42,684 nt of DNA from Syntrophorhabdaceae bacterium (GCA_035541755.1 DATKMQ010000069.1:1-42684), one strand, 5' to 3'. Positions 17,348 through 27,349 are shown, counted from the first letter of the stretch. The notes: generated from the sequence alone by a model not told the origin. Made by a program: numbers and translations.

Positions 17348-18602
17348 ATTCCCACATACCTTAAGAGCGCTCTCAAGCAAGATCCTGAGAAAAGTCGAAG
17401 AGGGCGCCTTTCTCGACGAAACTATCGACGGCTACTTTTCGAGACAGCCACTTTCGGAAAAAGAAAGAGCGTTGATTTACCAGATCACCTCCGGCGTGAT
17501 ACGCTGGAAGGGTTATCTCGACTGGGTGCTCTCCACGTACGCCCGTAAAGAAATCAAGAGAGACCTAAGGCGCATGCTCTCAATCAGTCTCTATCAGATT
17601 GCCTTCATGAAGAAGGGCGATTATCACGTAGTCAACGAAACGGTGGACTACGTGAAGAGAGAAAAAGGACAGGCAACCGCAAATTTTGTTAATGCGATGC
17701 TGCGAAGATTCATCCGCGAGAAAGATTCCGGATCATTCTCCAAAGAAGAGGCGCTCAGCCGCTCGTTCCCTGCATGGCTCGTCAAACGCTGGCAGTCAAG
17801 GTTTGGCGACTCAGATACCGCAAAGCTGCTTTCAATCCTCAACGAGACCCCACGCTTCACGCTTAGGGTCAACCTTTCAAGGCTCTCTCTCGAACAGGCG
17901 GCCACCCGCCTTTTCGAAGAAGGCATACCAACGCAACCGGGACAGCTTTCGGCATCTGCGCTCTCTGTGGACAAGCTCGCGCCTGTGCTCGTAAGCAGGC
18001 TTTTTGCGGAGGGTATCGTGAGCGTCCAGGACGAGATGTCGCAGCTCGCGGGATTCGCCGCGGCGAAGGCCACGAGCACACGTATCCTGGACGCCTGCGC
18101 GGGACTCGGAACCAAGAGCCGGCAGATTCGCGAAATCTGTCCTCACGTCCTGGTTGTTTCCATGGACAATGAGATGAAAAGGCTTGGACGTGCGGGCACA
18201 GACTGCATACGGGTGCTGGCAGATGCGACCCGCAGTCCTTTTAAGAAGGATGTCTTTGACACCATACTGCTCGACGCACCGTGTTCGTCGCTCGGCGTTC
18301 TCAGGAAACACCCTGAAATCAAATGGCGCAGGCATAGGGAAGATATTATCTCTTTCGGCAATTACCAGCTTTCGTTGTTATCGAACTTATGGCAGAATCT
18401 CGCCCGGGGCGGCCACATGATTTACAGCGTCTGTTCCTTCGAACCGGAAGAGACTCTCGACGTCATTGAGAAATTCAAGAAAGCGGGGAAGTTTACCCTT
18501 GAAAATCCCCTGCCATTTCTGTTTAATAAGGAATATTACTTGTCGTTGCCGCATGAAACAGGGACGGACGGGTTCTTTATCGCAAAGATGAAAAAAACAT
18601 GA
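17337..18602 (+). CDS. rsmB: 16S rRNA (cytosine-967-C5) methyltransferase
   Basis: RsmB/Sun family: N-terminal NusB-like RNA-binding domain, then a class I methyltransferase that makes m5C in 16S rRNA. SAM motif [15 protein letters not shown], motif [19 protein letters not shown] and motif [13 protein letters not shown] carry the two catalytic cysteines. The first usable conventional start is TTG 17472, but the frame upstream to 17304 encodes [19 protein letters not shown] and LSEKERAL, typical of the RsmB N-terminus, so translation must begin earlier. The upstream frame has no ATG, GTG or TTG; ATA 17337 lies nine bases after GGAGG (17323-17327) and is my best guess. Identity is firm, the start is not. 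Confidence 0.88.
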   Translation: MDDRFPHTLRALSSKILRKVEEGAFLDETIDGYFSRQPLSEKERALIYQITSGVIRWKGYLDWVLSTYARKEIKRDLRRMLSISLYQIAFMKKGDYHVVNETVDYVKREKGQATANFVNAMLRRFIREKDSGSFSKEEALSRSFPAWLVKRWQSRFGDSDTAKLLSILNETPRFTLRVNLSRLSLEQAATRLFEEGIPTQPGQLSASALSVDKLAPVLVSRLFAEGIVSVQDEMSQLAGFAAAKATSTRILDACAGLGTKSRQIREICPHVLVVSMDNEMKRLGRAGTDCIRVLADATRSPFKKDVFDTILLDAPCSSLGVLRKHPEIKWRRHREDIISFGNYQLSLLSNLWQNLARGGHMIYSVCSFEPEETLDVIEKFKKAGKFTLENPLPFLFNKEYYLSLPHETGTDGFFIAKMKKT

Positions 18603-19300
18603 AATCTCAAAGAATCATAAGGCTCCTTCTCTATGTACTGACACCCGTCCTGGTATTTATCCTTTCAACCTATTTCACCATCAGTCTCGTGCTCAAAACC
18701 CAGCAGACTACTGTCTGTCCCGATGTACGGGGTAGGACCGTCGATGAGGCGAGAGTCATGGTGAGGACGAGCGGTCTCTCCCTTTCGGTCTTAAGATACG
18801 AGAGACGAAATGATGTGCCATACAACCACATCACGATTCAAAAACCAGAGGCCAACATCAACACACGCAAGGGTAGGATCGTCTATGTCATCGTGTCGGA
18901 AGGACCGGAACTTTTGAAAACACCGGGCTTTGTCGGTCAATCGCTCGAGGATGCGCAGGTGACGCTTCAGGAGAAGAAGCTCACCCTGGAGAAAATCATT
19001 AGCGTGCCTCACACAAGAGGGGGTAAGGTCCTTGCACAGATACCGGCTGAAGGGACGGAAGTCCTGGAGCAGAGCGGGGTGACGCTTATCGTTGGGGAAG
19101 AACCCAAGGCATACTACCTGCTCCCTGACACAAGAAACATGAATCCCGGTGATCTCACGGACGAGATGGACGCAAAGAAGATCAAGTACAAGACGAATTA
19201 CGTGAGGGACGATAGGGCCGCACGGGGTGGCTTCGACATCTCCGTTGCTCCGAGGACGATATTCACGAGCGCCGATGAAATAACGATAAACCTATATTGA
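18599..19300 (+). CDS. PASTA-domain membrane-anchored protein
   Basis: 233 residues: short cytoplasmic basic start, one membrane segment (about 9-32) and then extracytoplasmic PASTA repeats: VCPDVRGRTVDEARVMV (about 40-102), TPGFVGQSLEDAQVTL (about 107-172) and a weaker third repeat to the end. PASTA repeats bind cell-wall muropeptides in kinases and penicillin-binding proteins; here there is no kinase domain. In Deltaproteobacteria such proteins are often found between rsmB and rpe. Its ATG overlaps the rsmB stop by four bases. Confidence 0.88.
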   Translation: MKSQRIIRLLLYVLTPVLVFILSTYFTISLVLKTQQTTVCPDVRGRTVDEARVMVRTSGLSLSVLRYERRNDVPYNHITIQKPEANINTRKGRIVYVIVSEGPELLKTPGFVGQSLEDAQVTLQEKKLTLEKIISVPHTRGGKVLAQIPAEGTEVLEQSGVTLIVGEEPKAYYLLPDTRNMNPGDLTDEMDAKKIKYKTNYVRDDRAARGGFDISVAPRTIFTSADEITINLY

Positions 19301-19311
19301 GGGAGGACGGC

Positions 19312-19974
19312 ATGAACATGATCAAGATAGCCCCTTCGATTTTATCCTGCGATTTTCTCAAACTGGGACAGGAGATTAAAGACGTGGAAAAGGCGGGCGC
19401 GGATTTGATCCATGTGGACGTCATGGACGGTCAATTTGTCCCCAACATTACCATAGGTCCCATGTTTGTGGAGGCGATCAAGAAGATAGCCTCTCTACCC
19501 CTCGATGTCCATCTCATGATAAAGACCCCTTCCAAATTTGTCCCGGACTTCATAGCCAGGGGCGCGGATATGGTAACGGTTCACGTGGAGGCCGATAAGC
19601 ATCTTTTCAGGACCATCGACCTCATCAAGTCGAGCGGGGGAAAGGCCGGTATCTCTTTCAATCCGTCGACCCCCTTGAGTTTCCTGGATCATGTGATTCA
19701 TGTGGTGGACCTCGTGATGATCATGACGGTCAACCCCGGGTTCGGGGGCCAGGCGTACATCCCTTCCATGGAGGAAAAGATAAGAAACACGCGAAAGCTC
19801 ATCGATAAATCAGGCAGGCAGATCGCTCTCGAGGTGGATGGCGGCATCAAAGCCGAAAATGTGCATAAGGTGGTGGAGGCAGGCGCCGATGTGCTTGTGA
19901 TGGGTACGGAGATTTTTCACAGCGCCGATTACGCTGTCAAGATACGCGAGATACGCGAGAAGATCGGACTGTAA
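19312..19974 (+). CDS. rpe: Ribulose-phosphate 3-epimerase
   Basis: 220-residue TIM barrel that interconverts ribulose-5-phosphate and xylulose-5-phosphate. APSILSCDF, HVDVMDGQFVPN (metal-binding Asp), DVHLMI, MTVNPGFGGQ and EVDGGI are all present in order. ATG 19312 is preceded by GGGAGG at a proper distance; a TTG at 19297 is an unlikely start. It follows the PASTA gene directly. Confidence 0.97.
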   Translation: MNMIKIAPSILSCDFLKLGQEIKDVEKAGADLIHVDVMDGQFVPNITIGPMFVEAIKKIASLPLDVHLMIKTPSKFVPDFIARGADMVTVHVEADKHLFRTIDLIKSSGGKAGISFNPSTPLSFLDHVIHVVDLVMIMTVNPGFGGQAYIPSMEEKIRNTRKLIDKSGRQIALEVDGGIKAENVHKVVEAGADVLVMGTEIFHSADYAVKIREIREKIGL

Positions 19975-19984
19975 GCTACGTCAC

Positions 19985-20638
19985 ATGGAACTGAAAAAAC
20001 AAAAGACGTATAAGGCGGTTTACGAGTTTGCCTTAAATACCCTCATTTCTTCGGATTACATGCGCAAGTGCTCGGACGCGGGTCTCAAATGTTCGCAAGA
20101 AGAGCGGGGCGCATACATACTGGTCCCCTACTTCGACGAAATCATCACTCTCGGTCTTCCGAAATGCACTTTCGAAAGTTCAAAGAAAGCAAACGTTACG
20201 CTTGTCACCAAGATCCTACTCTTGCATTACGTAAACAACGCCTCGGGTATCCCGCTCACCGGCGAAAAAGTCGGTTATGGCGACATACCCCAGTGCATGC
20301 ACTATGAACCGGTCTTTGAAAAACGGGTTCTGAACCCCGTGCGGAATGCCTTCGGACACGATAAGTATGCATTTCTCCAAGCGGGCATGGAACTCAACGG
20401 CAAAGAGGAAGGGTATGGCGATGCCTCGTTCACACTTTTCGCCTTTCCCAGGGTCCCCATCACATTCATTCTCTGGGAAGGCGATGAAGAGTTCCCGCCT
20501 TCCGCAAAAGCCCTTTTCGATCCTTCCATCACAGGTTATTTGCCCCTCGAAGATATCGTGGTCATCGCAAAACTTGCGGTATCACGGATTCTAAAAACCG
20601 CGCACCGACAGCATGCAGGTGGAGATTATGAAGCCTGA
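19985..20638 (+). CDS. DUF3786 protein
   Basis: 217-residue soluble protein of the DUF3786 family, common in anaerobes. Recognisable parts are the central ILLLHYV and LTGEKVGYGDIP, and the ending FPRVPITFILWEGDEEFP, then SAKALFDPS and YLPLEDIVVI. In many anaerobes the family accompanies corrinoid or Fe/S proteins, but no function is established. It is 10 bases after rpe, so it is in the same run. Confidence 0.85.
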   Translation: MELKKQKTYKAVYEFALNTLISSDYMRKCSDAGLKCSQEERGAYILVPYFDEIITLGLPKCTFESSKKANVTLVTKILLLHYVNNASGIPLTGEKVGYGDIPQCMHYEPVFEKRVLNPVRNAFGHDKYAFLQAGMELNGKEEGYGDASFTLFAFPRVPITFILWEGDEEFPPSAKALFDPSITGYLPLEDIVVIAKLAVSRILKTAHRQHAGGDYEA

Positions 20639-20665
20639 TCGTATATCGCGCGAAGGAGCGTATCC

Positions 20666-21217
20666 ATGAAGAAAGTGCTTGGAGTTGTGGGAAGTCCTAG
20701 AAAAAAAGGCAATACGAATGTGCTCGTTGCCCGCGTGCTCGAAGGCGCACATGAAGCGGGGGCCCAAACGGAAACCGTCTTTCTCAACGAGGCGCGTATC
20801 GAAGAATGCGATGGCTGTCATGCGTGCTGGAAAACGGGAACCTGCAAAAGAAAGGATGACATGAACGATCTCTACCCAAAAATCATAGGGAGCGATGTTA
20901 TTGTTTTTGGCACCCCGGTCTACTGGTACGGACCCACAGCACTCATGAAAGGCTTCATTGATCGATTTGTCTATTTCAATTGCCCGGAAAACAGGACAAA
21001 AATACGGTGCAAGCGTGCGGTACTGGCCGTTCCTTTCGAAGAAAACGATCCCGATACGGCTCTACCTCTGGTTGAGTTCTTTAACAAGAGCCTCGGCTAT
21101 CTGGAGATGAGCATAGTGGGCCGGCTTATTGTGCCCGGTGTGACTGTGAGAGGAGAAATTGCGAAAAAAACCGATTGTATGAGAGAGGCTTACGAGCTCG
21201 GGAAGGGATTGGTCTGA
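20666..21217 (+). CDS. Iron-sulfur flavoprotein-type NADPH-dependent FMN reductase
   Basis: 183-residue flavodoxin-fold protein. The FMN phosphate loop GSPRKKGNTN is near residues 9-18. Cys48, Cys51, Cys54 and Cys60 form the compact CX2CX2CX5C motif of archaeal/bacterial iron-sulfur flavoproteins, followed by KDDM and the FGTPVYWYGPTALMKGFIDR block. It should be a cytoplasmic electron carrier or reductase, perhaps for oxidative defence. It closes the rightward run that starts with htpX. Confidence 0.88.
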   Translation: MKKVLGVVGSPRKKGNTNVLVARVLEGAHEAGAQTETVFLNEARIEECDGCHACWKTGTCKRKDDMNDLYPKIIGSDVIVFGTPVYWYGPTALMKGFIDRFVYFNCPENRTKIRCKRAVLAVPFEENDPDTALPLVEFFNKSLGYLEMSIVGRLIVPGVTVRGEIAKKTDCMREAYELGKGLV

Positions 21218-21253
21218 CGCCCGTACAAAGTATGATAAACAGACGATAGCGCG

Positions 21254-21985
21254 ATGCAGAAACCAAGACGAGGCGTAAGCAGCCGAAAGAACCAATTAGC
21301 GAAGGCTGATAATACGACACCACACCTCGCTCAACAATACGATGGCCAGGTAAGAAATACCATCCCTTACTACGATGAATTTCACGAAGAGACTATCCGT
21401 TTCGTCAAGGCAACCGGCGCGCATCCACGTCTCTGGCTCGACACGGGTTGCGGAACGGGATTACTGGTCAAGCGTGCCCTGAGCAGGTTCACCAAGACGA
21501 CATTCGTGCTTGCCGATCCTTCTGCTGAAATGATAAAGCAAGCAAGAAAGAAACTGCGGAACCACGAAGATAGCGGGAGGATCAAGTTTCTCAAACCAGT
21601 CGCAACGCAGGATTTGAAATTGGACTCTCAGTTCGATGTGATCACAGCCATTCAGTCTCACCACTATCTGAAAAAAGAAGAAAGGGAACACGCTACGAGG
21701 ACCTGTTATGACCTGCTCAAACGCAAAGGCCTCTTCATCACCTTCGAGAATGTGCGTCCATCTTCAAATGAGGGAATAGAGGCCGGCAAGAACTACTGGT
21801 CCCAGTTTCAGCTCTTGAGAGGCAAGGACGCTCGGGCGGTAGGGAAGCATATGAACCGTTTCGATTCGGAGTATTTTCCCATCCCTGTGGAAGAACATCT
21901 GAAGCTCCTTAAGACCTGCGGCTTTCGGACCGTGGAGTTACTCTGGTACTCCTATATGCAGGCCGGTTTCTACGGTGTGAAGTAG
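21254..21985 (+). CDS. Class I SAM-dependent methyltransferase
   Basis: 243 residues. SAM motif I LWLDTGCGTGLL is at about residues 60-71, with motif II VLADPSAEMIKQA, motif III/IV FDVITAIQSHHYL and GLFITFENVRPS after it. Resembles methyltransferase-25/12-type small-molecule enzymes. The final segment (LLWYSYMQAGFYGVK) is family-typical. It is 36 bases after the flavoprotein gene and may be part of the same transcript. Substrate unknown. Confidence 0.8.
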   Translation: MQKPRRGVSSRKNQLAKADNTTPHLAQQYDGQVRNTIPYYDEFHEETIRFVKATGAHPRLWLDTGCGTGLLVKRALSRFTKTTFVLADPSAEMIKQARKKLRNHEDSGRIKFLKPVATQDLKLDSQFDVITAIQSHHYLKKEEREHATRTCYDLLKRKGLFITFENVRPSSNEGIEAGKNYWSQFQLLRGKDARAVGKHMNRFDSEYFPIPVEEHLKLLKTCGFRTVELLWYSYMQAGFYGVK

Positions 21986-22194
21986 ATGTAAGGAATACCG
22001 GCTTGTAGAGATCTTAGCCCGCTTGAGACCGTAAGGCAGGGGCTCGCCGAACTTTCTCGACAAGCTAAGAGCTCAACTAAAGACCGTCAACTGCGGTTAC
22101 CATGAAATCCTTTTTCACCAGGCACAGAGGGGATATTGCTTTTTCCGTTTCCAGACATTACAGTTTCCAGAAGAAACAAGAAAGGAGGCAAATT

Positions 22195-22443
22195 ATGTCT
22201 GAAGCGATTGTCAAACACAAACATACACTGCTACTGCCCTTTTTTATGGGCGGGCTTATCGGCGGAGGCATCGCCCTCATACTTGCCCCCCAGCTCATGA
22301 AGGCGCGAGGCGCCATACTCGCTGGAGTGGACAAGGCCAAAGACCTGCTTGCAAAAAAGAACGGGCAGCCATCTCCAGAGGGTACGTACTGCGCGGTTCC
22401 CGAAGGCGCAGACATATGTTTTGACGAAAAAAAGAGCACATAG
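22195..22443 (+). CDS. YtxH-like small membrane protein
   Basis: 82 residues beginning at ATG 22195, with a strong AAAGGAGG site six bases before; an in-frame ATG at 22102 is less likely. One N-terminal glycine-rich membrane segment (LPFFMGGLIGGGIALILAP) is followed by a lysine-rich helix KARGAILAGVDKAKDLLAKK, the YtxH/gas-vesicle-like pattern. The C-terminal tail is polar with two cysteines. Role unknown; envelope stress function is often suggested for the family. Confidence 0.65.
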   Translation: MSEAIVKHKHTLLLPFFMGGLIGGGIALILAPQLMKARGAILAGVDKAKDLLAKKNGQPSPEGTYCAVPEGADICFDEKKST

Positions 22444-22581
22444 AGAGTTGCCCGCCTCTTGAGGCCGTGCGGGGCTCGCTTTTTCACGGGCCGTACGGAC
22501 AATAAATGGACGAGTCCATGGCGCCATCCCATGCAACAAGCGGTCGCATTAAGGCGGCGGGTGCCTCAAGGCTTAAGCGGG

Positions 22582-24597
22582 CTACTTGTAAACGCCGCAG
22601 GCTACGTAGTAATCGTCGACCCGCTGGATATAGGTAATCTTGGGCTGAACCGTGTTCGTGTGAGGGTTTAGGAAGTCATACTCGTACCATCCGCTGCCTT
22701 TCATCTTTGCAAGATCGATCATCCCTTTGCCGAGATACCTTCCGTTCACGTCCTTGGCCTCGATGAGGTTTTGCCCCACCATGGCCGCGTTTCCGCCGTA
22801 GGCGAGCATATTTCCTTGAAAGTCCTGGGCGAAAATAAAGAGTTCGCCCTTGACAAATTCCCCCCGCGGATTATTGAACGCGGCCAAAGCCTTTGCCTTA
22901 CCGTTTGCCTTTGCGTAGGCGTAAGCCGCCTCCACCATCTCCTGAGCGTCGTGAGCAGTGGCCAGCTTGAACTGACCAATCAATTTCTTCAATTCTGCCG
23001 AGAGTCCCGCCATCTGTGAGGCGGCCTGGGCATTTTCGCTCACGCTCCTTGCGGTCTCCTCCATGGCCCCGGAAACATGCTGGATGTTCTGCGCTATCTC
23101 GTTGGCTGTGGCGGTCTGCTGTTCTGAAGCGACGGCAATCTGACTGATCTCCGAGGTAACCATGTTGATCTGTTTCAAAATGTCCTTCAATGCATCGCCC
23201 GATCTTCGCGCGTCCTGCGTGCCGATTTCCACCTCTTTTACGCCCTCTTCCATGGAGACGACGGCCTGCTTTGTTTCCGTTTGCATGGCTTTGATGGTTT
23301 GACTGATCTGTTTCGTGGCCTCCGTGGTTCTTTCTGCAAGCTTTCGGACTTCATCTGCCACAACGGCGAATCCTCTTCCCTGTTCCCCGGCACGGGCAGC
23401 TTCAATGGCCGCGTTAAGCGCTAAAAGGTTCGTCTGGTCCGCGATATCGTCTATGAGATTGATCACCTCGCCTATCTGGTCAGATCGTTCGCCGAGACTG
23501 TCCACGGTCTTCGCCGAAGACTTGACGATGCCATTGATGCGGTCCATCACGCTCACTGTTTCGGTAATGACCTTTTCACCGACAACCGCGGCGCTACTCG
23601 CCTTCTCTGAACTTTTCGTTGCGGAAACACAATTCTGAGCGATCTCTGAAGAGGTGGTCGACATCTCTTCGCTGGCTGTGGCCACCGAATTGACCTGGAC
23701 GACTGTCTCCTCTATGCCCGACGTCATTTGCCTGGCGGCGTTGTCGAGCAGCATTGCTGTGCTCGATGCGACGATGCTGCCTTTTGAGAACTGTATGAAC
23801 GTATGCCACAGCTTCTCCGCGAAGGCATTAAAATGGGTGGCTATCTCGCCGATCTCATCCTTTCGGAACATATTTATGCGTATGGTCAGATCGCCCCCGG
23901 ACATGCTCTCAATGGCATCGGCTATTTTCCGGATCGGTAGTAGTATCGTGCCGGCCATTTTTGCGGCCATAAACAATGCCAGGATGATAGCGGCGATCAG
24001 TATACCGAGTGATACGAGGAGGGCCTTCTGAAAATTACGCAAAGATAGGCTATACTGCTCTGCGCCGAGCCTGCTCTCAAATTCAAGAAGCCCCTGAAAC
24101 GTCGCCTGTAACTCAGCAAACCTTCCGTCTAAGGCTTGCATTCTTGTTCCGAGACCGGCGGCATCGTTTGCGCTCCCCATCTCACTCACGGCATTCGCGT
24201 ATGCCGATAGCATCTGAAGCGAGGTTTGAAATTGTTTCTTCTCCTCTTCGGCACGCCCCTTCGCTCTCGAAAAACCATTGATGGCGTTTGCCGCTGTGTC
24301 GATAACCCTCGCCTGTTGCTCGGCTGCGGCCTGGGCGAGCTTCACGTCGTTACTGAGAACTGCCCGCGTCAATTCCCCGTGGAGTTTGGCATGGCCTGCG
24401 GTCACGCCGTCTGTGATCTCAGAGACTTGTCTGTATCCGGTGAGGCTTCCCGTATAAATCGAATCGACAATCGATTTCTGTACGTTGTAGTCCACATACG
24501 AAACAATCCCGTAGCCGCACAGAAGGAACATAACCGTAACCAGGGCTATCATCAGTATCTTCCTCGATACCGTCATATCCACCATGAGTTGTTTCAT
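22582..24597 (-). CDS. Methyl-accepting chemotaxis protein with C-terminal Cache domain
   Basis: 671 residues. Membrane spans at about 13-35 and 191-215 frame a helical periplasmic sensor (about 37-190). HAMP runs from about 215 to 268; the signalling helix bundle follows to about 540 with its hairpin tip [20 protein letters not shown] at 387-406. The final 548-671 is a small Cache domain homologous to the secreted protein at 13452-13913: [43 protein letters not shown] and ACGVYK. Placed after the signalling tip it must be cytoplasmic, an unusual arrangement since Cache domains normally sense outside. Good ribosome site AGGAGGAG. No che genes are in the window. Confidence 0.93.
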   Translation of the reverse strand: MKQLMVDMTVSRKILMIALVTVMFLLCGYGIVSYVDYNVQKSIVDSIYTGSLTGYRQVSEITDGVTAGHAKLHGELTRAVLSNDVKLAQAAAEQQARVIDTAANAINGFSRAKGRAEEEKKQFQTSLQMLSAYANAVSEMGSANDAAGLGTRMQALDGRFAELQATFQGLLEFESRLGAEQYSLSLRNFQKALLVSLGILIAAIILALFMAAKMAGTILLPIRKIADAIESMSGGDLTIRINMFRKDEIGEIATHFNAFAEKLWHTFIQFSKGSIVASSTAMLLDNAARQMTSGIEETVVQVNSVATASEEMSTTSSEIAQNCVSATKSSEKASSAAVVGEKVITETVSVMDRINGIVKSSAKTVDSLGERSDQIGEVINLIDDIADQTNLLALNAAIEAARAGEQGRGFAVVADEVRKLAERTTEATKQISQTIKAMQTETKQAVVSMEEGVKEVEIGTQDARRSGDALKDILKQINMVTSEISQIAVASEQQTATANEIAQNIQHVSGAMEETARSVSENAQAASQMAGLSAELKKLIGQFKLATAHDAQEMVEAAYAYAKANGKAKALAAFNNPRGEFVKGELFIFAQDFQGNMLAYGGNAAMVGQNLIEAKDVNGRYLGKGMIDLAKMKGSGWYEYDFLNPHTNTVQPKITYIQRVDDYYVACGVYK

Positions 24598-24646
24598 CAG
24601 TTAGGTCTCCTCCTATAGCGGCTCGATAAATCCGATCCCCATGATA

Positions 24647-24672
24647 TTATCGACTAATTTTGGAAATTTTTA
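24647..24672 (-). promoter_or_regulatory. Sigma-28-like promoter of the chemoreceptor gene
   Basis: Leftward TAAAAATT (24672-24665), 10 bases, GTCGATAA (24654-24647): 6/8 and 7/8 matches to the FliA consensus, spacer one short. It lies about 50 bases before the start. The rest of the 349-base gap (24673-24891) shows nothing I can name. Confidence 0.4.
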
Positions 24673-24891
24673 AAGTCCTCTTTTGAGCGGCGGTGGTGAA
24701 TAAGCGACGGCCATGAACGGCGCTCACCGACGCAGACGCGTGGGTCATAGTGACTGGCGAGCCCAAGCCGATCGGTACCGTTTATGGAATTCACCGCGCA
24801 CGCTTGCGCTCAAGGGATAGCGCTTGCCGCCCTCTTTCTTTTCATATGAGGTTCTCAGACGAAACAAATCACTCGTCAATTCTGACAAAGA

Positions 24892-24929
24892 CGAAAGGCC
24901 CGCATCGTATATACGATGCGGGCCTTTCG
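24892..24929 (-). terminator. Rho-independent terminator after the GRE gene
   Basis: A perfect 38-base palindrome (19 bases each side, arms beginning CGAAAGGCCCGCATCG) starts 18 bases after the GRE stop codon. Read leftward it is followed by a T-rich stretch (CTTTCGTCTTT). It ends the catabolic transcript; it may also work rightward. Confidence 0.8.
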
Positions 24930-24946
24930 GTCGAAATTGCTATAGT

Positions 24947-27349
24947 CTATGCGGACTGCTGATGTTCGGTCCGAGCAATGATTTCGTCCTGCACCGGTTT
25001 GCCGAGGGCCACAAAGTAAGCACTGTAGCCTGCGACCCTCACGATGAGATCGCGGTGTTTTTCCGGCTCTTTCTGGCTTTCCAGTAGTACAATCTTGTTG
25101 ACGACGTTGAACTGTACGTGCTTTCCGCCGGCCATGAAATATGTCTTAATGAGGGACGCCAGTTTCTTCATATCCTCTTCTGACGTAAGCGCCGAAGGAT
25201 GAAATTTCATATTGAGCAGAGTCGCCTGGAACGGAGTCTGGTCTACTGCCATCGCGCTTCGCATAACCGCGGTAGGTCCGTTTATGTCCTTACCCTGTGC
25301 CGGTGACAGTGTGCCGTCAGCCAGTGTTTCACCGGCAAGCCTTCCGTCAGGCGTAGCCCCGGTGAGCGCCCCGCCGGGTGCATGTGCCGTAATCGAAATT
25401 CCGGTCGGTTTTGTGGTTCCGCCCCATGGGGTCTCAAATGTCTTAGTTGTTGCTGCCCAGAATTTATACAGGTCTTTAGCGATCGAATCCACATACGGAT
25501 CACCATTGCCAAACTTTGGTGCCGCGAGGCACATCTTCCTGATCTCCGGATAACCGTTGCCTTCCCAGTTTGCGTCCAGAGCGTCCTTTAATTCCTTCAT
25601 CGTTACTTTCTTTTCATCGAAAACGAGCTTCTTGACTGCGGCGATTGAGTCGGCAACATTGACCATACCCACGAGGTTGAGTACCGAGCCATTTTCAAAA
25701 GGCATGACACGGTCAAGCACGTCTTTACCGACCTTTATGGCGTCATACATGAGGGCTGAGTGAACCACGTCAGGAAACAGATCGGTGTGAGCCCTGAGGA
25801 GAATATTATGTTCCTCAGCAGCAAGCCCCATAAAATACTTGAGCTGTGTTTTAAAAGCATCCAGGAACTCATCGAACGTCTTGAAGCTCTCGAATTCGCC
25901 GGTTTTGGGTCCGATCTGTATGCCGAGTCTCGGGTCGAACCCATTGTGGATCGCTATCTCAAGGACCTTGGGTACGATGAACATGCCGATGGCTGAGGTC
26001 CTCGACTTGCCGGGAAGGTTCACGTCAAGGCAGCCCGAGAGGGTGTAATTTCTCGCGTCCTTAAGTGGCACACCCTCGCCGGTCAGGTAACCGATATATG
26101 ACGGATCGCCGATAAAGGCGGGCATGCCCATACCCGTCTTCACCACTTCAAGGGCCTTGAGCATAAGCTTTTCAGGTGTGCCCTCATGGACCCTGACCGT
26201 TATGGTATAATGCGGGGTCTGGCAGTCTTTCGCCGCCTCCAGGATGAGATAGCTCAACTCGTTTGTCGCGTCGTTTCCGTTTTCGTCCACACCGCCAATG
26301 ACCAGGTTGTTCCATCTGGCCATACCTGACCATTTGGCGCGCTGCATCTTTCCGCCACCGACAAAGTTGTATTGCATGACCTTGATGCGGAGGCACTCGA
26401 GCAGTTCCAGGACATCCTCATCACTCAGGATGCCCGCCTCTTTGTCCTTTTTGTAGAACGGATACATGAACTGGTCAAGCCGGCCAAGCGGCGACGCCCC
26501 GCCGAGAATCATGAGGTTTATAAACCAGAAGGACTGCATCGCCTCACGGAATGTGCGCGCCGGCTCGCCGGGCACGCGGTAGCAGGATTCCGCAATGGCC
26601 TCCAGCTCTTTTTTTCGTTTCGGATCTTTTTCTTTCTTCGCAAGTTCTGTTGCAAGATCGCCGTAACGTTTTGCGATACGGACTATAGCGGGCAGAGCAA
26701 TGATTACCGAGTGGAGAAAATGACCCTTCTTTATGTCATCTGCGCTGAAAAATCTCAGATTTCTCAACTCCTCCTCGGCATCCTTCACGATCTTGTTGAG
26801 CCCTTCATTGAGCACCTTCTCAAATTCGATCACGATGAGCGTGTACTGGAGGCCCAGACCCCAGCCGAAACCGGCGCCTCCCTGTCCGCGCCCCTCGTTC
26901 TTCTTCATCCAGGGGGGGCAGAGTATTCCCGACTTGATGAAGGGCCACATCCTCTCGTCATCGTAGAACATACCCTGTCGCTCGTCGAGGGTCCTTCCCT
27001 TATTCATGAAAAAGTCATCAAAAGATCTGAGCAATTTCTCATCTTCCGCGGAAATGGCAAGACCCGCTTTTCTCAACTCTTCCATATCTTCAGACGGCCA
27101 GGCGGGTCCTGTGGTGCCTGCCTCCATACCCATCGGTTTCTGCGCGATATTCCCCACAATCAGCTCATCGTCTTCGATAAAAATCGTTCTATTATCGAGG
27201 AAATGGGCCGTTGCCTTTGCCCTTCGCAAGATCATGGGTTCGCCTTCCGTCTGTCGCATTGACTCGGTAACAAGACGGACTTTTTCCGTGCAAATGGGAA
27301 ATTCCTTGACTTTCAATCGCTCTTTTAATTTCTGTACCCTTTGGTTCAT
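24947..27349 (-). CDS. Glycyl radical enzyme of unassigned substrate
   Basis: 800-residue PFL/GRE family protein. Gly774 in RVAGYSAYF is the radical glycine near the C-terminus. Cys440 in TLSGCLDVN is the thiyl cysteine in the active-site loop. Residue +2 is Asp442 where dehydratase and decarboxylase-type enzymes (glycerol dehydratase, choline lyase, hydroxyphenylacetate decarboxylase) have Glu, so the chemistry may differ. The length fits eliminase-type enzymes; benzylsuccinate synthase alpha is longer and needs small BssB/BssC subunits, which are absent here. GGGAGG lies six bases before the ATG. It is last in the leftward locus whose first gene is the activase. The enzyme is oxygen sensitive and cytoplasmic. 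Substrate unknown. Confidence 0.95.
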   Translation of the reverse strand: MNQRVQKLKERLKVKEFPICTEKVRLVTESMRQTEGEPMILRRAKATAHFLDNRTIFIEDDELIVGNIAQKPMGMEAGTTGPAWPSEDMEELRKAGLAISAEDEKLLRSFDDFFMNKGRTLDERQGMFYDDERMWPFIKSGILCPPWMKKNEGRGQGGAGFGWGLGLQYTLIVIEFEKVLNEGLNKIVKDAEEELRNLRFFSADDIKKGHFLHSVIIALPAIVRIAKRYGDLATELAKKEKDPKRKKELEAIAESCYRVPGEPARTFREAMQSFWFINLMILGGASPLGRLDQFMYPFYKKDKEAGILSDEDVLELLECLRIKVMQYNFVGGGKMQRAKWSGMARWNNLVIGGVDENGNDATNELSYLILEAAKDCQTPHYTITVRVHEGTPEKLMLKALEVVKTGMGMPAFIGDPSYIGYLTGEGVPLKDARNYTLSGCLDVNLPGKSRTSAIGMFIVPKVLEIAIHNGFDPRLGIQIGPKTGEFESFKTFDEFLDAFKTQLKYFMGLAAEEHNILLRAHTDLFPDVVHSALMYDAIKVGKDVLDRVMPFENGSVLNLVGMVNVADSIAAVKKLVFDEKKVTMKELKDALDANWEGNGYPEIRKMCLAAPKFGNGDPYVDSIAKDLYKFWAATTKTFETPWGGTTKPTGISITAHAPGGALTGATPDGRLAGETLADGTLSPAQGKDINGPTAVMRSAMAVDQTPFQATLLNMKFHPSALTSEEDMKKLASLIKTYFMAGGKHVQFNVVNKIVLLESQKEPEKHRDLIVRVAGYSAYFVALGKPVQDEIIARTEHQQSA

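Noticed and set aside
26372-27262. Rightward 296-codon open frame
   Set aside because: It is antisense to the GRE gene, which has family motifs; high GC in third positions explains the open antisense frame.
24947-27349. Calling the GRE a benzylsuccinate synthase alpha subunit
   Set aside because: It is shorter than BssA, no BssB/BssC-like small subunits lie nearby, and the active loop reads CLD; BbsEF-like neighbours alone are not enough.
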